From positions 516,322 through 572,893 of the forward strand of contig NW_004797523.1 in NCBI RefSeq assembly GCF_000002075.1: 56,572 nt of DNA, given 5' to 3'. The position numbers and the translations under genes are program-made. This document shows positions 1 through 11,400 of the stretch, one piece after another. The DNA is from Aplysia californica (lineage: Eukaryota; Mollusca; Gastropoda; Aplysiida; Aplysiidae). Positions within the stretch are counted from its first letter, which is position 1. The number at the start of each line of letters is the position of its first letter. The notes under the pieces were generated by a model. The model saw nothing but the letters and a program-made list of their open reading frames with translations, searched no databases and was not told the DNA's origin.

Positions 1-2120
1 TATATTAAGAATAAGTACGGCTAGACTGTAAGTACGGCTAGCCTCTTCCTAAAAAAGTTAAGAAATTATGCCAAAGTGTACGTTAGTTAACGCTTGAAAA
101 CTTAACTAAACTTCGACACAATAAAACAGTGGAGTTACTTTAGTGTTTAAGTTTAAGAAAATCTGGTGGTCCCACAGATTTTGCTTTAAGTTTAAGTTTA
201 ACAGAAATCTGTAGGGACTGCCGGATCTTTTAGCCTAGTGTTGCCTGGTTGCAAGAGAAGCTGCTCAAATAGAGACAAAAAATGAATTGGGGATTTTCTT
301 TTCTTTCCTAGCGGTTGCGCTTTTATTGCTGTTTTCAGTTTAAAAGTGTTTGATTTATGCCGACTCCACTCACACTGCCACTGAATACTGAACTGAAAAT
401 TGCATCTCTAAAATAATCAAAAGAACACTTATAACTTATACTTATTCTATACTAGATCTATACGTAGTACTAGATATCTAGATTATCTAGATTCTAGATC
501 TGGATTCTATCTTTTTAGATTCTAGATCTAATATCTAGATCTAGAATCTAAATCTAGATCAAGATATCTGGAATCTAGTCTAGATCTAGAAGTATATAGA
601 TCTAGCCAAGTTAAAAGAGAGCAGTGCCAGTAAAGAGTAAAAAAGTGTAAAAAACGTTCGTATTCAGATTCTAGATCTAGATCTAGACCTAGATAATCTA
701 GATCCGTTATCCATTGCCATTTGGTATAGGATTTAGGTGATCAGGCATAATAGAGAAAAGGACCTACCTCCGAAAAAGAACTGGATGTAAGCTACTCCAC
801 GCTACCACTACTTTACTGTACTTTATGTGTTGCAACAGCCATTGATACGCCAGGAACGATAAGGAAAGCGAAAGTACAAACGAAGGAAACGAAACTCTTC
901 AAGCGAATGGCGCGGGAGTAATTAAAAACAAAGATCTAGATCTATATTAAAATTAAATGATCCACAGGTTTTATTGAAGTCTATAAAGCGATGAAAGTTG
1001 TATTATGTAAAAGCATGGAAGACAATCTACCCTTTTTTAATCTTTATAAATGCTAAAGATTTGAAAAGAAAGTAAGAGAAAACACTAAATTTATGCAATT
1101 AATATTCTTTCAAACATCTAGAAACGAAAAACAAGAGTCATACTTTTTTAGAAAATGTCAGAAGTCACATGGTACAAACAGAGAAGAGTAAAAATTTCGT
1201 AACAAAAACAAATCGACGTTCTCTTATCACGACGATGGACAATTAAAGGCACGCATAAATTCGATTTCAACAGCATTGCAACCATAAACATTCAAGGTAG
1301 ATTTGCATAAGTTTACCAACTTGGTTTTCTTGCATCACAAACTCCCTTTCTATCTGAATTGGAATAAAGTCCAATGTCTCCTATCCAATGTAACAGCATG
1401 TTGTTAGGCAAAGGCATCCGCAACAGCCAAATGTTGAGGCCCGAAGAAAACAGGGGGCGTGGCATACTGTGCAGATAGTGAACTAAAACTTAAAATGATG
1501 TTCATTACCAGAGTCTATCTAGATCTAGTTCTAAGCTAGTCGAAGTCTACTGTGAAAAAAGCTTTGTACAGCACAGGAAAAGTGCCCCATTACATTCACC
1601 CACTCCTACCCGAGTCACAGACAGTTGTTCACAATTTATTTGCTTACTTACTTCTTCTACTAGAAATCTACTCCCTTTTCTCCGCTCCCTTACTCTTAAT
1701 CCTCAGATCTGAATTTACTTTTGTTTCTTTTAAACCCATGACGTGTCTCTGACCTAACTCTTAAATCTTTGAATCCCAGACTTGCTGCCCCCTAGATGAA
1801 AGCTACTACCCCCCCCCCCCCCCCCTTTCCTTTCATTGGTTTGCACCATGTCCTCTCAAGTGACCGTGGGACTCCCTTCCTGCCACTGCCACCCTCTTTC
1901 CCCCCCTCCCCCTTTCCTTTCATTGGTACACATACATGACACATGGTAGATTCACCGACTCCTACTCCTAGAGCATGACTATCAGAGTATGCAGGCAATC
2001 AAAAGTGGTTGAGCCTACTCTAGCACTTTGCCGAATAAGGCTCTCTGGCCACTCTGCAAGCAGAGCGGGCACAGCAGAGCGCAGGAGTGAAAATTAATAC
2101 AAAGACAGAGACTAGGTGAC
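1..2120. other. Non-coding AT-rich stretch, no gene seen
   Basis: I see no supportable coding exon here. The short open frames have low-complexity or random-looking products. The stretch holds the AGATCT-rich block listed separately, a C homopolymer near 1809-1826 and a pyrimidine-rich patch near 1890-1920. It could contain upstream or promoter sequence of the proton channel gene, but nothing visible proves it. Confidence 0.6.
440..710. repeat. AGATCT/TCTAGA palindromic low-complexity block
   Basis: The hexamer AGATCT and the overlapping TCTAGA recur many times in degenerate tandem fashion. Smaller clusters of the same motif occur near 3108-3185, 3905, 37440 and 37555-37630. Every unit is self-complementary, so the block could fold locally. 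This looks like a lineage-specific simple repeat; no function is implied. Confidence 0.7.
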
Positions 2121-2254
2121 TGGTGGTGCGACTCGAGGCGAGTCAAGCGCAAAGATGGCGGTTTATTTATTGCCGCTGGCTTAGCTTGAAATTTACTCAC
2201 ATCTGCACTCTCATTATTGTGTTGTTATGTGTCAATAAAAGAAGTAGACAAATA

Positions 2255-2395
2255 TCGAAGAGAGAGGGGGAGAGAGAGAGAGAGAGAGATCATGGGGGAG
2301 AGAAGGAGAGAGAGGGGGGGGGGGGGGGGGGGGAGAAGGAGAGAGAGAGAGAAGGAAAAAAAAAAGAAGAAAAAGTAAAAAAAAAAAAAGATTAT
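2255..2395. repeat. Purine-rich (GA/G/A) low-complexity tract
   Basis: Runs of GAGAGA, a G homopolymer near 2317-2333 and A-rich segments form about 140 bp of almost pure purine on the + strand. The open frames through it have low-complexity Glu/Arg/Gly/Lys products and are not genes. Confidence 0.85.
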
Positions 2396-2597
2396 TCAGG
2401 AGGCGGGCTTCCGACTCTATTTCATACCTTCCAACCCTACAGAAAAAATCGGTAGATCACCGACTTATTGGTCAAACTACCGATCCACCGATTTTGAGAG
2501 ATAAGCCACCGACTTAGCAGGATGACTGCCAGGCCCCGTAAATTACCCAGGAATTTGAGAAAGTTATTGAATATTTGAAAACCAAATCCGATAACGA

Positions 2598-3306
<709 letters not shown>

Positions 3307-3309
3307 CTC

Positions 3310-4500
3310 CCATCCGATAAACGCCCTTAAGTTCATTTTTGCCGGTCGCGATTGTGATATTCATTCGGCTTCCCCGAGAGTATATATTTCTTCATGCGGA
3401 CAGGCGGCTATGATGGCTAGCGGAAGTGTATGACAGTATGTGTGATACCGACGTTTGATCGGGATAATCAAGATATACTTTCACTTTCGTTACCACCCAG
3501 AAATTTGCGAGTAGTAGTTTGATAACGCAACATTAATTGTAACAAAATGCAGGCTGTGCATGGCAAACGCTGTGTCGCCATGAAAATAAATCAATATTTG
3601 TCCTGTGCTGTCACTTGTGAAAAGAAAATTATAGTTATACAACCGTCTTTGCGGGCTCGCCATTGTGACCGGTCAATGAATCTACGCGTTCCATCACATT
3701 GTGAGCACCGGCAATTGTAGGGGTCACCAAAGTTCATTCAAAGTCTGAGCGCTGCGAAGTATAGGACTCCGGAATGGGGGATTATTGATTTTTTAAAGAT
3801 ACACGGGGGGGGGGGGGGGGGGGGGGTTGTTGAAGGCAACACCAGGGGGGGGGGAGGGAAACTGAACTTGGAAGCAAATTTTAGTATTCTAAATTTTAAT
3901 TACTACTAGATCTAGAACTCAGCAAAACGCGTGTTGATGCAGGCCTTGTGTGGACTCGGGATCCGTCGTACTCTTTCCTTGTAAACTCTGCAACGGCAAA
4001 GGGCCAAGGCTATAGGCCTAAGCCATCCAAGGCCCACCTTTTCTATATCTTTTTTTTTTTTTTTTCCCATTTGTGTGTGCGTGCACGTATGAATAGGACA
4101 GGACAGCACCAGCTACTATAGGGTAAATGCCTCTAGTAGTTTTCATATATTTATCATATTTTTTTGTTCTTCGTCATTTTCTACATTTGTTTGAAGTCTC
4201 AAACACATTCATGCATATTTTGATCTGGGTCAAAATTTGATAAGGGTCCCAAATTAAGTATGCGACAAGTGGCAATATAGCTTACTACAGATTTTTTAGG
4301 TCAACTATAGATTTTTCGACAAAAATTTGGGTCAACTACAGATTTTGGCCCATGCAATGTTGGCAGGTATGCTATTTGGCAGGGACAACCCGGGCTGAAC
4401 GAGTGGGAGGCAGAGAACGAAAAAAGAGAAAGAAAAAGAAAAAGAAAGGGAGAGAGAAGGAAAGACAGATAGAAAGGAAGTAAGAAAGAAGTAGAAATAG
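3310..4500. other. Non-coding stretch, no gene seen
   Basis: I found no exon, tRNA or recognisable element. The stretch holds a G homopolymer near 3805-3826, a poly-T run near 4051-4065 and a GA-rich purine tract near 4410-4500. Confidence 0.55.
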
Positions 4501-4508
4501 GACAAGAA

Positions 4509-4745
4509 AGTGGCGATGGATGGGACACACCTTAAGAAAGCTTAGCGGAAACATCACAAGACAGTCACTGCAGTGGACCCACAAGGAGCACGAGGCAGGG
4601 GTAGGCCATGGGAAACATGGAGGAGATGCGTGGAAAGGGACATGAGAGAAATGTAGCTCACTTGGAACGAGCTTGGAAGGATGGCTCAGGACAGAGATAA
4701 ATGGAAGGAGCTTGTATGTGGCCTATACCCTGCCAGGGGTGAAAG
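4509..4745 (+). mobile_element. LINE 3'-terminal ORF remnant (WMGHTLRK type)
   Basis: Conceptual translation gives W-M-G-H-T-L-R-K followed by N-I-T-R-Q-S-L-Q-W. This is the same signature as the better-preserved LINE fragment at 13330-13410 of this window (WIGHTLRG...IIRQALTW). It is typical of the region after the reverse transcriptase domain of RTE-like non-LTR retrotransposons. The frame is broken after about 40 residues; a later frame continues with a tail resembling the end of such ORFs. The element is strongly 5'-truncated, as LINE copies usually are, and is followed by a GA-rich tract. Confidence 0.6.
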
Positions 4746-4757
4746 GCATTGATGATG

Positions 4758-4789
<32 letters not shown>

Positions 4790-5452
4790 AAGGGGGAGGG
4801 ACGAGAGAAATATAGAGAGATGAATGAGTGTTCACACAGGGAATGTTTTAGAGAACAATGAATAGGTATATCTAGTGTGCGTGCTCAGGCGTGTCCTGTG
4901 CGCAGACATGAGTAAAGTATCAAGCTTTTCGAGCTGAGATAAATAAACCCGATTTAATGGCGCTTGAAAACTCCGGAAATTTACTCCCTTCTACATGACG
5001 TTCAGTGACAATATAACAATAACAAGAAAGGAAAAAGAAAGTACGTGACAGCTTAGAAAAGGTAGATGAAAAGCAAAGCAAACTATTTTAGAGACTTGAC
5101 AGAGCGTCGGGTTGTGAACTAAGCACAGACGAATTAGATCTAAAGTTTATTTACGAGCGCTTTATTTGGTCGATTTTCACCCTAAATTGTGTTGAAAAAC
5201 ATTTTTCAGATAAATACTAGTACACGCTCCTGAGGTGTTTAGGTCTCCTGAGTGTAGCCTGTGAGTGCTGAGTAAAAAGTGCTCAACTTAAGCTCACGAA
5301 AGTCGGTCAAAGAAAAGTTTTTGCTTTTAGCTCTGTGTGAATGAAAACAGAGATGAGGGAATTTTTTTTCTTGATTAATGTTCATGGCATATCAGGGTAT
5401 AAAAAGACACACCGCTACGCTTTGGCCAGTGAAGCAGTTGACCTCCAAGACG

Positions 5453-6202
5453 ATGCCACGACTGAGCGCTGCAGATCGAGAGGGAGCCATTGGGCATTTA
5501 CAAACTGGGGACAGCCGTACTGACGTCGCTGTTGCATTTCATGTGTCCCTTTCAACAGTTTGTAGGTTGTGGACACGTTTTCAAACAACTGGCATTACCC
5601 AAGACTTGGCCAGAAGCGAAAGACCACGGGTCCCATCCGCACGCCAAGATCGACTGATTACGCGCCGTCATCACCGAGACAGCTTCCTGCCTGCAGCCGA
5701 AACAGCAAGGGGGACAATTGGAAGCCATGGACGATCGATATCCGGCCAGACCATGCGGCGACGACTTCAGACCCGAGGACTCCAGTGTTGTCGTCCTGCG
5801 CTTGGCCCAGTCGTCACTATCCGCCACAGACAACAGAAGTTAGCCTGTGCCCAGCATCGGCTTCATTGGACATGGAGGCAATGGAGAAACATTGTTTTCT
5901 CTGACGAGAGTCGATTCTGCATCAGCAACGCGGATACAAGAGTCAGAATCTGGAGGAGTAATGGCGAATGCAACGCAGACCTCAACATAATGGATGCCGA
6001 CGTCTGGGGTGGCCCTTGTGACATGATCTGGGCTGCCATTGGATTAAATCACCAGGTAGACCCTGTCGTCTTCCGAAACCTCGGACACAAGCGTGGCAAT
6101 GGAATCAACGCCCAACGTTACATCAACATGGTACTGAGGCCGGCGGTCCTCCCCTATGTCCAGCAGCACCACCACTTGGTGTTCCAGCACGACAACGCTT
6201 GA
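5453..6202 (+). pseudogene. Tc1-like transposase, truncated before the third catalytic residue
   Basis: The open frame from ATG 5453 gives 249 residues. An N-terminal helix-turn-helix region (MPRLSAADREGAIGHLQTGD, about residues 1-60) is followed by the DDE core. The first catalytic Asp is D151 in VFSDESRF and the second is D247 in VFQHDNA. Tc1 proteins normally run on from a QHDNARPH-like motif to a Glu about 34 residues later and reach about 340 residues. Here the frame stops directly after HDNA, so the third acidic residue is missing and the copy should be inactive. An in-frame ATG at 5378 exists, but the family homology begins near 5453. I did not find convincing terminal inverted repeats, so the full element is probably truncated on both sides. 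It lies about 2 kb upstream of the proton channel exons. Confidence 0.85.
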
Positions 6203-6209
6203 ACTGTGC

Positions 6210-6660
6210 CAAATGGACTATGTGTGTTGTGCATCCCTGTATTTAAGATTACTGTGACATTAATGAGTCGTTAAAAAATACCAGTCGAAGATGTTTGTCC
6301 ATGCTCAATGAAAATCACATTTTCGAAAGTAAAACATCTTAAAAAAATCACACTACTGTTAAAAATTTCAATGAAAATAACCTTTTTGTACACCAGAAAT
6401 CCATTTGTGTTTCTTTTGTTGCTTACTTGCGTTTCTTTTGGTGTTCAGTATATACGCCTGTGAGCATTAATAATAAAACAACATTCGTTTAACTGGACTA
6501 CTTTAGCACGCTGGTGTTGTGTAACTAGGATTGTCGCTACTCTATGAATTTAATTTGTACTCTAAACTCTTATTCCACACAAGGCATTACATGATCTCTT
6601 CTCAATTATCTAACAACACAATTTATACCTGCCTACTCCATCGTTAGCCCCAACATTCCC
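6210..6660. other. Non-coding flank of the Tc1-like remnant
   Basis: This AT-rich stretch may still be transposon 3' sequence at its left side. No gene or matching terminal repeat was recognised. Confidence 0.4.
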
Positions 6661-6678
6661 TTCTCCAATCCTTTCCAT

Positions 6679-6774
6679 CTCTCTCTCTCTCTCTCTCTCT
6701 CTCCCTCCTCCCCTCCCTCCCTCCTCCCCTCCCTCCCTCCCTCCCCCTCTCTCTTTCTCTCTCTCTCTCTCTTT

Positions 6775-6859
<85 letters not shown>
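6679..6859. repeat. Pyrimidine tract and (CA)n microsatellite
   Basis: CT and CCCT repeats run to about 6774 and are followed by about 41 uninterrupted CA units at 6778-6859. Open frames across it on the - strand are repeat-encoded artefacts. Confidence 0.95.
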
Positions 6860-6914
6860 CCCTGACTGAGAGTGATACAATGTCTAAGCAGAAAAAAAGG
6901 AAATACTTGATAAA

Positions 6915-6992
6915 AATTGTTGCTTACTCTGGAATCGAACATGGGTCTTCTACGTGAGACAACGAAGTGCCTACCGCCACACCACAGACACA
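6915..6992 (-). repeat. tRNA-like SINE head
   Basis: Read on the - strand it has an A-box-like TGGCGGTAGGCAC and a B-box-like TGTTCGATTCC at tRNA-like spacing. No CCA end or full cloverleaf is evident, so it is better explained as the head of a tRNA-derived SINE than as a working tRNA gene. Confidence 0.5.
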
Positions 6993-7367
6993 GGTTGTTT
7001 GTTGTGTACAACATATTACGTTGTATGTATGTATGAGTGTATATATTTGTGTGGGTGCGTATGCGTGTGTACATGTGTTTAGTTACGCGTTTAAAACTCT
7101 CTCTATATTGTACAACTTAGATATTATCGTTGATTTGCTTTTAAACACGCTGAGGATGCTGTGATTATTATTACGTTCCTATTTCTGGCATCTACGTTTG
7201 TTGCCTTTTTTTGGTCCATAAGTTGCCAAAAGTAAAATGTTCCACTCTTATGTTGATGATAGAGGTAACAATCTAAAGCACCAGAATTTCTTGTGCTCTG
7301 TTTTAGTTTTAAGCATCCAGAATATATCATTTGTAGCCTCACAGAGGCTACAATGTTAATGCCTCAA

Positions 7368-7428
7368 ACAGCTCTGCTCTGCTGTGTCCGCTCTGCTGTG
7401 TCCGCTCTGCTGTGTCCGCTCTGCTAGC
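7368..7428. repeat. 14-bp minisatellite, about 4 copies
   Basis: The unit GCTCTGCTGTGTCC is repeated in tandem with little divergence, with partial units at both sides. It is non-coding. Confidence 0.8.
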
Positions 7429-8011
7429 AGTGTGGCCAGAGCCTAAGAAAGCCAGAACTCTAAAAATAGGCAAATGGCAAAATTCAGAACCGCTGATATG
7501 TCCTTATACAACAGATTTTAGATAGCACAATCACTATGTTAATGTTTGAGATAAGAGAAAGTTGGTTGTGAGTCACAGTAAAAAATGTATTATTTTTAAA
7601 AGAAAATATGCAGAGATGTAACGCAACATTATTTGCTGAAGACTTGAGTTTGAATGTAAATTGTCAATTGAGTCACTGTCAAGAACCCATTTGATTTTGA
7701 CTTTGAGCTTTTACATACTATACAGAAACTATAAAAGAAAACTGGTAATGTTACTGGTAAACATATGGTGAAAATATTTTTGTAAGTTTAGAAATGATTT
7801 TTTGAAAAAAAAGTCTTTTTGGGAATGATGTTATGCAGTAGCCCGAGATGTGGAGTCACAATACTGTGGAGTGTTGTGGTCTTTAAACATTACTCTTTGT
7901 ACAGCTCCTCTTATGATGGGGCATAGATCTAAATGAAAATGAATAGTTTCAAGTTGTCACTACTGTTTTTGATATTTTTTCATGATATAATTATAATATG
8001 GAGCTCTTTAT

Positions 8012-8110
8012 GGCTTAATGTTCAGTTGGTATCGCGTTGGGCTGCAGTTTGGATAAATATCCCGTCTGCGGTTTGAATGCCCCCTTGGAACATCCTTGAA
8101 GAGTTTTCAT
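8012..8110 (+). repeat. tRNA-like SINE head
   Basis: An A-box-like TTCAGTTGGTATCGCG and a B-box-like GGTTTGAATGCCC are separated by about 45 bp. It resembles the SINE heads near 18090 and 41790 of this window. No complete cloverleaf is evident. It lies about 200 bp upstream of the first recognised proton channel exon. Confidence 0.5.
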
Positions 8111-8187
8111 AGTTCCCCACCTGCTTGGCTCTGTGCTAGCAGGGCTGCTCTTGCACCTGGGATCATGCAATACTTTGTGAGTTTTTT

Positions 8188-8297
8188 TGTATTTTATGTA
8201 CTCAGCTGTGTGGAGAACATGCACTGACACGTGACATTTTTCTGTATTTGATGTACTCAGCTGTGTGGAGAACATGCACTGACACGTGACATTTTTC
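8188..8297 (+). repeat. 55-bp tandem duplication ending at a splice acceptor
   Basis: The segments 8188-8242 and 8243-8297 are nearly identical, differing at only a few positions. Both contain the acceptor-like TACTCAG followed by CTGTGTGGAG. The second copy runs into the pyrimidine-rich acceptor CTCTATCAG that precedes the first recognised proton channel exon at 8306. The duplication therefore repeats sequence immediately upstream of a coding exon and offers extra possible AG acceptors. Confidence 0.85.
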
Positions 8298-8305
8298 TCT
8301 ATCAG

Positions 8306-8467
8306 ATGAAGCTGGATGGTTTGAGGAAGATGCAAGATGACTTGGTGAAGGTCATCGAGCGAGATGATACCAGCACTGTGACAAGTGACTCCGATGAGAC
8401 CATCGCTCGTGGACCCAAAACCCTGCGAGAAACCTTGGATGATGTCATACACTCTCAGAAATTCATG
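8306..8467 (+). CDS. HVCN1: Hv1 exon 1 (first recognised): cytoplasmic N-terminus
   Basis: These 54 codons encode a charged segment (MKLDGLRKMQDDLVKV...) leading to LDDVIHSQKFM just before S1. The exon is preceded by the acceptor CTCTATCAG and ends ATG|GTATTT, phase 0. The visible pre-S1 part is about 53 residues, against roughly 100 in human HVCN1, so an upstream coding exon remains possible. Confidence 0.85.
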
Positions 8468-11400
8468 GTATTTCTAGCATTTTAAGTTGATTATTTTTAA
8501 AACTTGGCGTTACATTTTTTTTCCAACTGTGTGGATGCCTGAGAAAACTTGACAACCCATATGTTTTTTTAGCTATGCCTAGGAACTGCCAAAAAGTAAT
8601 CCTGTTCAAATGTGGAGTAGGAAAAACAATCACAATGGCTAATTTTTCTGAGTTTTTAAATGGATTTTTAAATAATGTTTTATGTGTATATTTTTATTTA
8701 TCATTATTTTGAAAGTCCAGCAAATTTAGATGCATAGAATGAAAACAGCAAATATGAGTTCAGAATGCTCTATAATTTTGCATTTGTTCCGCGTAATTTA
8801 CCGATTGGTGCAATCTTTGTTTTGTTTTAGTAGAGGCTTTATGGCGCTCGCAACTGCATATGGTCATATGAGCGCGTCAACAGAGAAGTCCTTACAGGGA
8901 ATCAGACTTACTCTGATCACCTCTCTAGCTTCAACAGCACAATTTAAGTCTGCTTCAACTATCAAGGCACCCCGGATATAGCGGGTCACAAAAGTGTGAC
9001 AAACATATATAAAGAAATAAAGGAAACTGACGAGAGTAAGGATTAGGAAAGAAAAAGCAGCAGTTCCATGTTGCAGTTCAGGCACAGTTATGAGCATGAT
9101 ATTGATGAATCAGTCCATTTACAATTACAATTCTACTGTGAATGAGAACTCGAGATGTTAATGTTTCCCCCCTTTGGGAATGGGCTAAAGACACTTCAGT
9201 CAGAAGCACCGTCCCAGGTGGGGGGGGGTGTTGATGCAATCTCTAAGGAAGGAAGATTGCGCCGCACGTTTTAGCGATTGTATAATTGCACGGCAATCTG
9301 AAGATTTTATATTTTGGAAATATGAAAAAAAAAAATACTTCCATCTTTATTATTTTACTCACATCAAGGAACATTCACATATAGACCTTTCAAAAGTGTA
9401 GAAATATGAAATTTAAAATCAAAATTAACGTATAAAACTGAAGAGCCCATAAGAATGTTACAATGACAGGTGTCAAACTCAAAGTTCACAAAGTACATTT
9501 AATTATAATTTTAAAAATAATTTAGAAAAAAATTCACTTCGATTTTTATTCTACTAACATCAAGGAACATTCACTTATATTTTCAAAAGTGTAAAAATAT
9601 GAAAATTGAAATTAATATTAAAATTAAAATATGAAACTGAAGAAAGATATAATTATACAATCGTTAAAACGCGCGGTGGAATCTTAAGATTGCCGCGCTA
9701 TTATAATATGATCGTTAAAATGTGCGGCGCAGATTGCGCAATCTTACGTGTCGAACTGTAAATTGCGCGGAACACTTACATTTTGATTTTATTCTCCTCA
9801 GTGCGTTCTTGGTGTTGGGTACTAAAATAAAATGAAATTATCAGAAGTTTATTCATTGTCCAGATATGGCTCATACATCTAAGTTGATGTGTGTGCTAGT
9901 TTTGTAGTGTGACAATAAAATGCCAGTGGGGGCTCCAGTGGCTAAGTGAGCAGTGAGTTCAGACTCAAGTAATGTCAAGCAAGTGTCGGTGACACTGGGT
10001 TTAGATGGGTGGTCACTGGGGTGTGGGGTGTGTCCTTGAGCAAGGCACGACAACTCCAGCTCAAAATATATGGCGCTGCACAGTGGTGACTAGAGCTGTG
10101 CCCATTCGACTTTACTATTCGACATTCATGATTTTTGCACTGTTCACAGCTATTCGAAGTGTGGCAGAGCGTGTGATTTAATAAAAAAACAGATAATGGA
10201 TTTTGTCTCATTTTTCTCAAACGTAGAACAATCTGGAGCACATTATCTCTAAAATCATTAAGATAAATATACAGAATTACTCTATATTTGATGGTTACGA
10301 GACACAGTGATAAGAGGAGCCTACAATAATTATAAAACAATCCTTTAGAGAATGTCTCTTACTATTCAATATTCACTCGCCACACTATGGACAGCAAGCA
10401 AGGGCACATGACTCTTGAAGCGCAGCGAATGTTTTTTTCATGAAGTTAGCTGTCGCAATGAGCTCCCCTAACCCTACTCGAAATTCGAAGCGATATGAAC
10501 GGTGACGTGATGTCAACACGTTGCACTGTCTGCTACAACACACGCGCGCTCAGTGACAGGCGGGCTATCACAATGTAAGAAAAAAACAATTCGACAGGGC
10601 TTCGAATTGCGGAAGTTAGATCTGGGCTTATCTTATATAAGTAAAAACTATTCGACGGTGCTGTGAATACTGGAAGTTAGATCTGGGCCTGTCACATATA
10701 AGAAAATACGATTTGACAGCCCTTCGAATTGCATAAGTTAGATCTGGGCTTATCTTATATGAGAAAAAATGATTCAATGGTGCTGTTAATACCGGAAGTT
10801 AGATCTGGGCTTGTTACATATAAGAAAATACGATTTGACGGCGCTTCGAATTGCGGAAGTTAGGTCTTGGCTTATCACCTGCAAGGAAAAACCATTCGAC
10901 GGCGCTGTGAATAGCTAGCGAATGTAGAATAGAGGGACTTAGGTCTCGGTTTATGCTTATCATATCGCGACCTCAGTATTTTCTTGTCGTATCTCCATTT
11001 TTTTAACAGTGAAAATGTGACATCTTCTTTAGCTCACTCTTTGTTATGAACTGTTTTCACTGTTATTAAAAATGGAGATATGACAAGAAAGCACAGGGGT
11101 CGCGATATATAAGAAAAACAACATTCGACGGAGTTATTCGAATGTCATGAATAGTGAGCTCACGCTTTGAAGCTTCAATGAATTTTTGTTTCCTCAAAAT
11201 GGCACAGCACTAGTGGTGACCAGCAGTAGCATGGCATGGTTGTACATTGTTGTGTGTGTGTGGTGTGTGTGCGTGTGTATGTGTGAGTATGATTATTTGT
11301 TCCGAGTTTCCTCTAAAATATTTATGTCTCTGAAAAGCAAAAAAGTAGCTAATGTTGGATGAAACGACTATTTGTTTTTGCTGGTGAGAAGTGCTAAGTA

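Larger units (their letters stand above)
10091..11212. mobile_element. Non-autonomous hAT-type transposon with intact 8-bp target duplication
   Basis: The element starts TAGAGCTGTGCC and ends GGCACAGCACTA, which is inverted TAGTGCTGTGCC: 11 of 12 positions match. It is flanked on both sides by the identical octamer GTGGTGAC (10083-10090 and 11213-11220). An 8-bp duplication with TAG-starting short inverted repeats is the hallmark of the hAT superfamily. No transposase frame is present. The 1122-bp interior is mostly a 60-bp tandem repeat and an inserted hairpin element, listed separately. It lies in intron 1 of the proton channel gene. Confidence 0.88.

Noticed and set aside
8015-8452. 145-codon - strand frame
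   Set aside because: It is antisense to Hv1 exon 1 and spans the 55-bp tandem duplication; the repeated peptide comes from that duplication.
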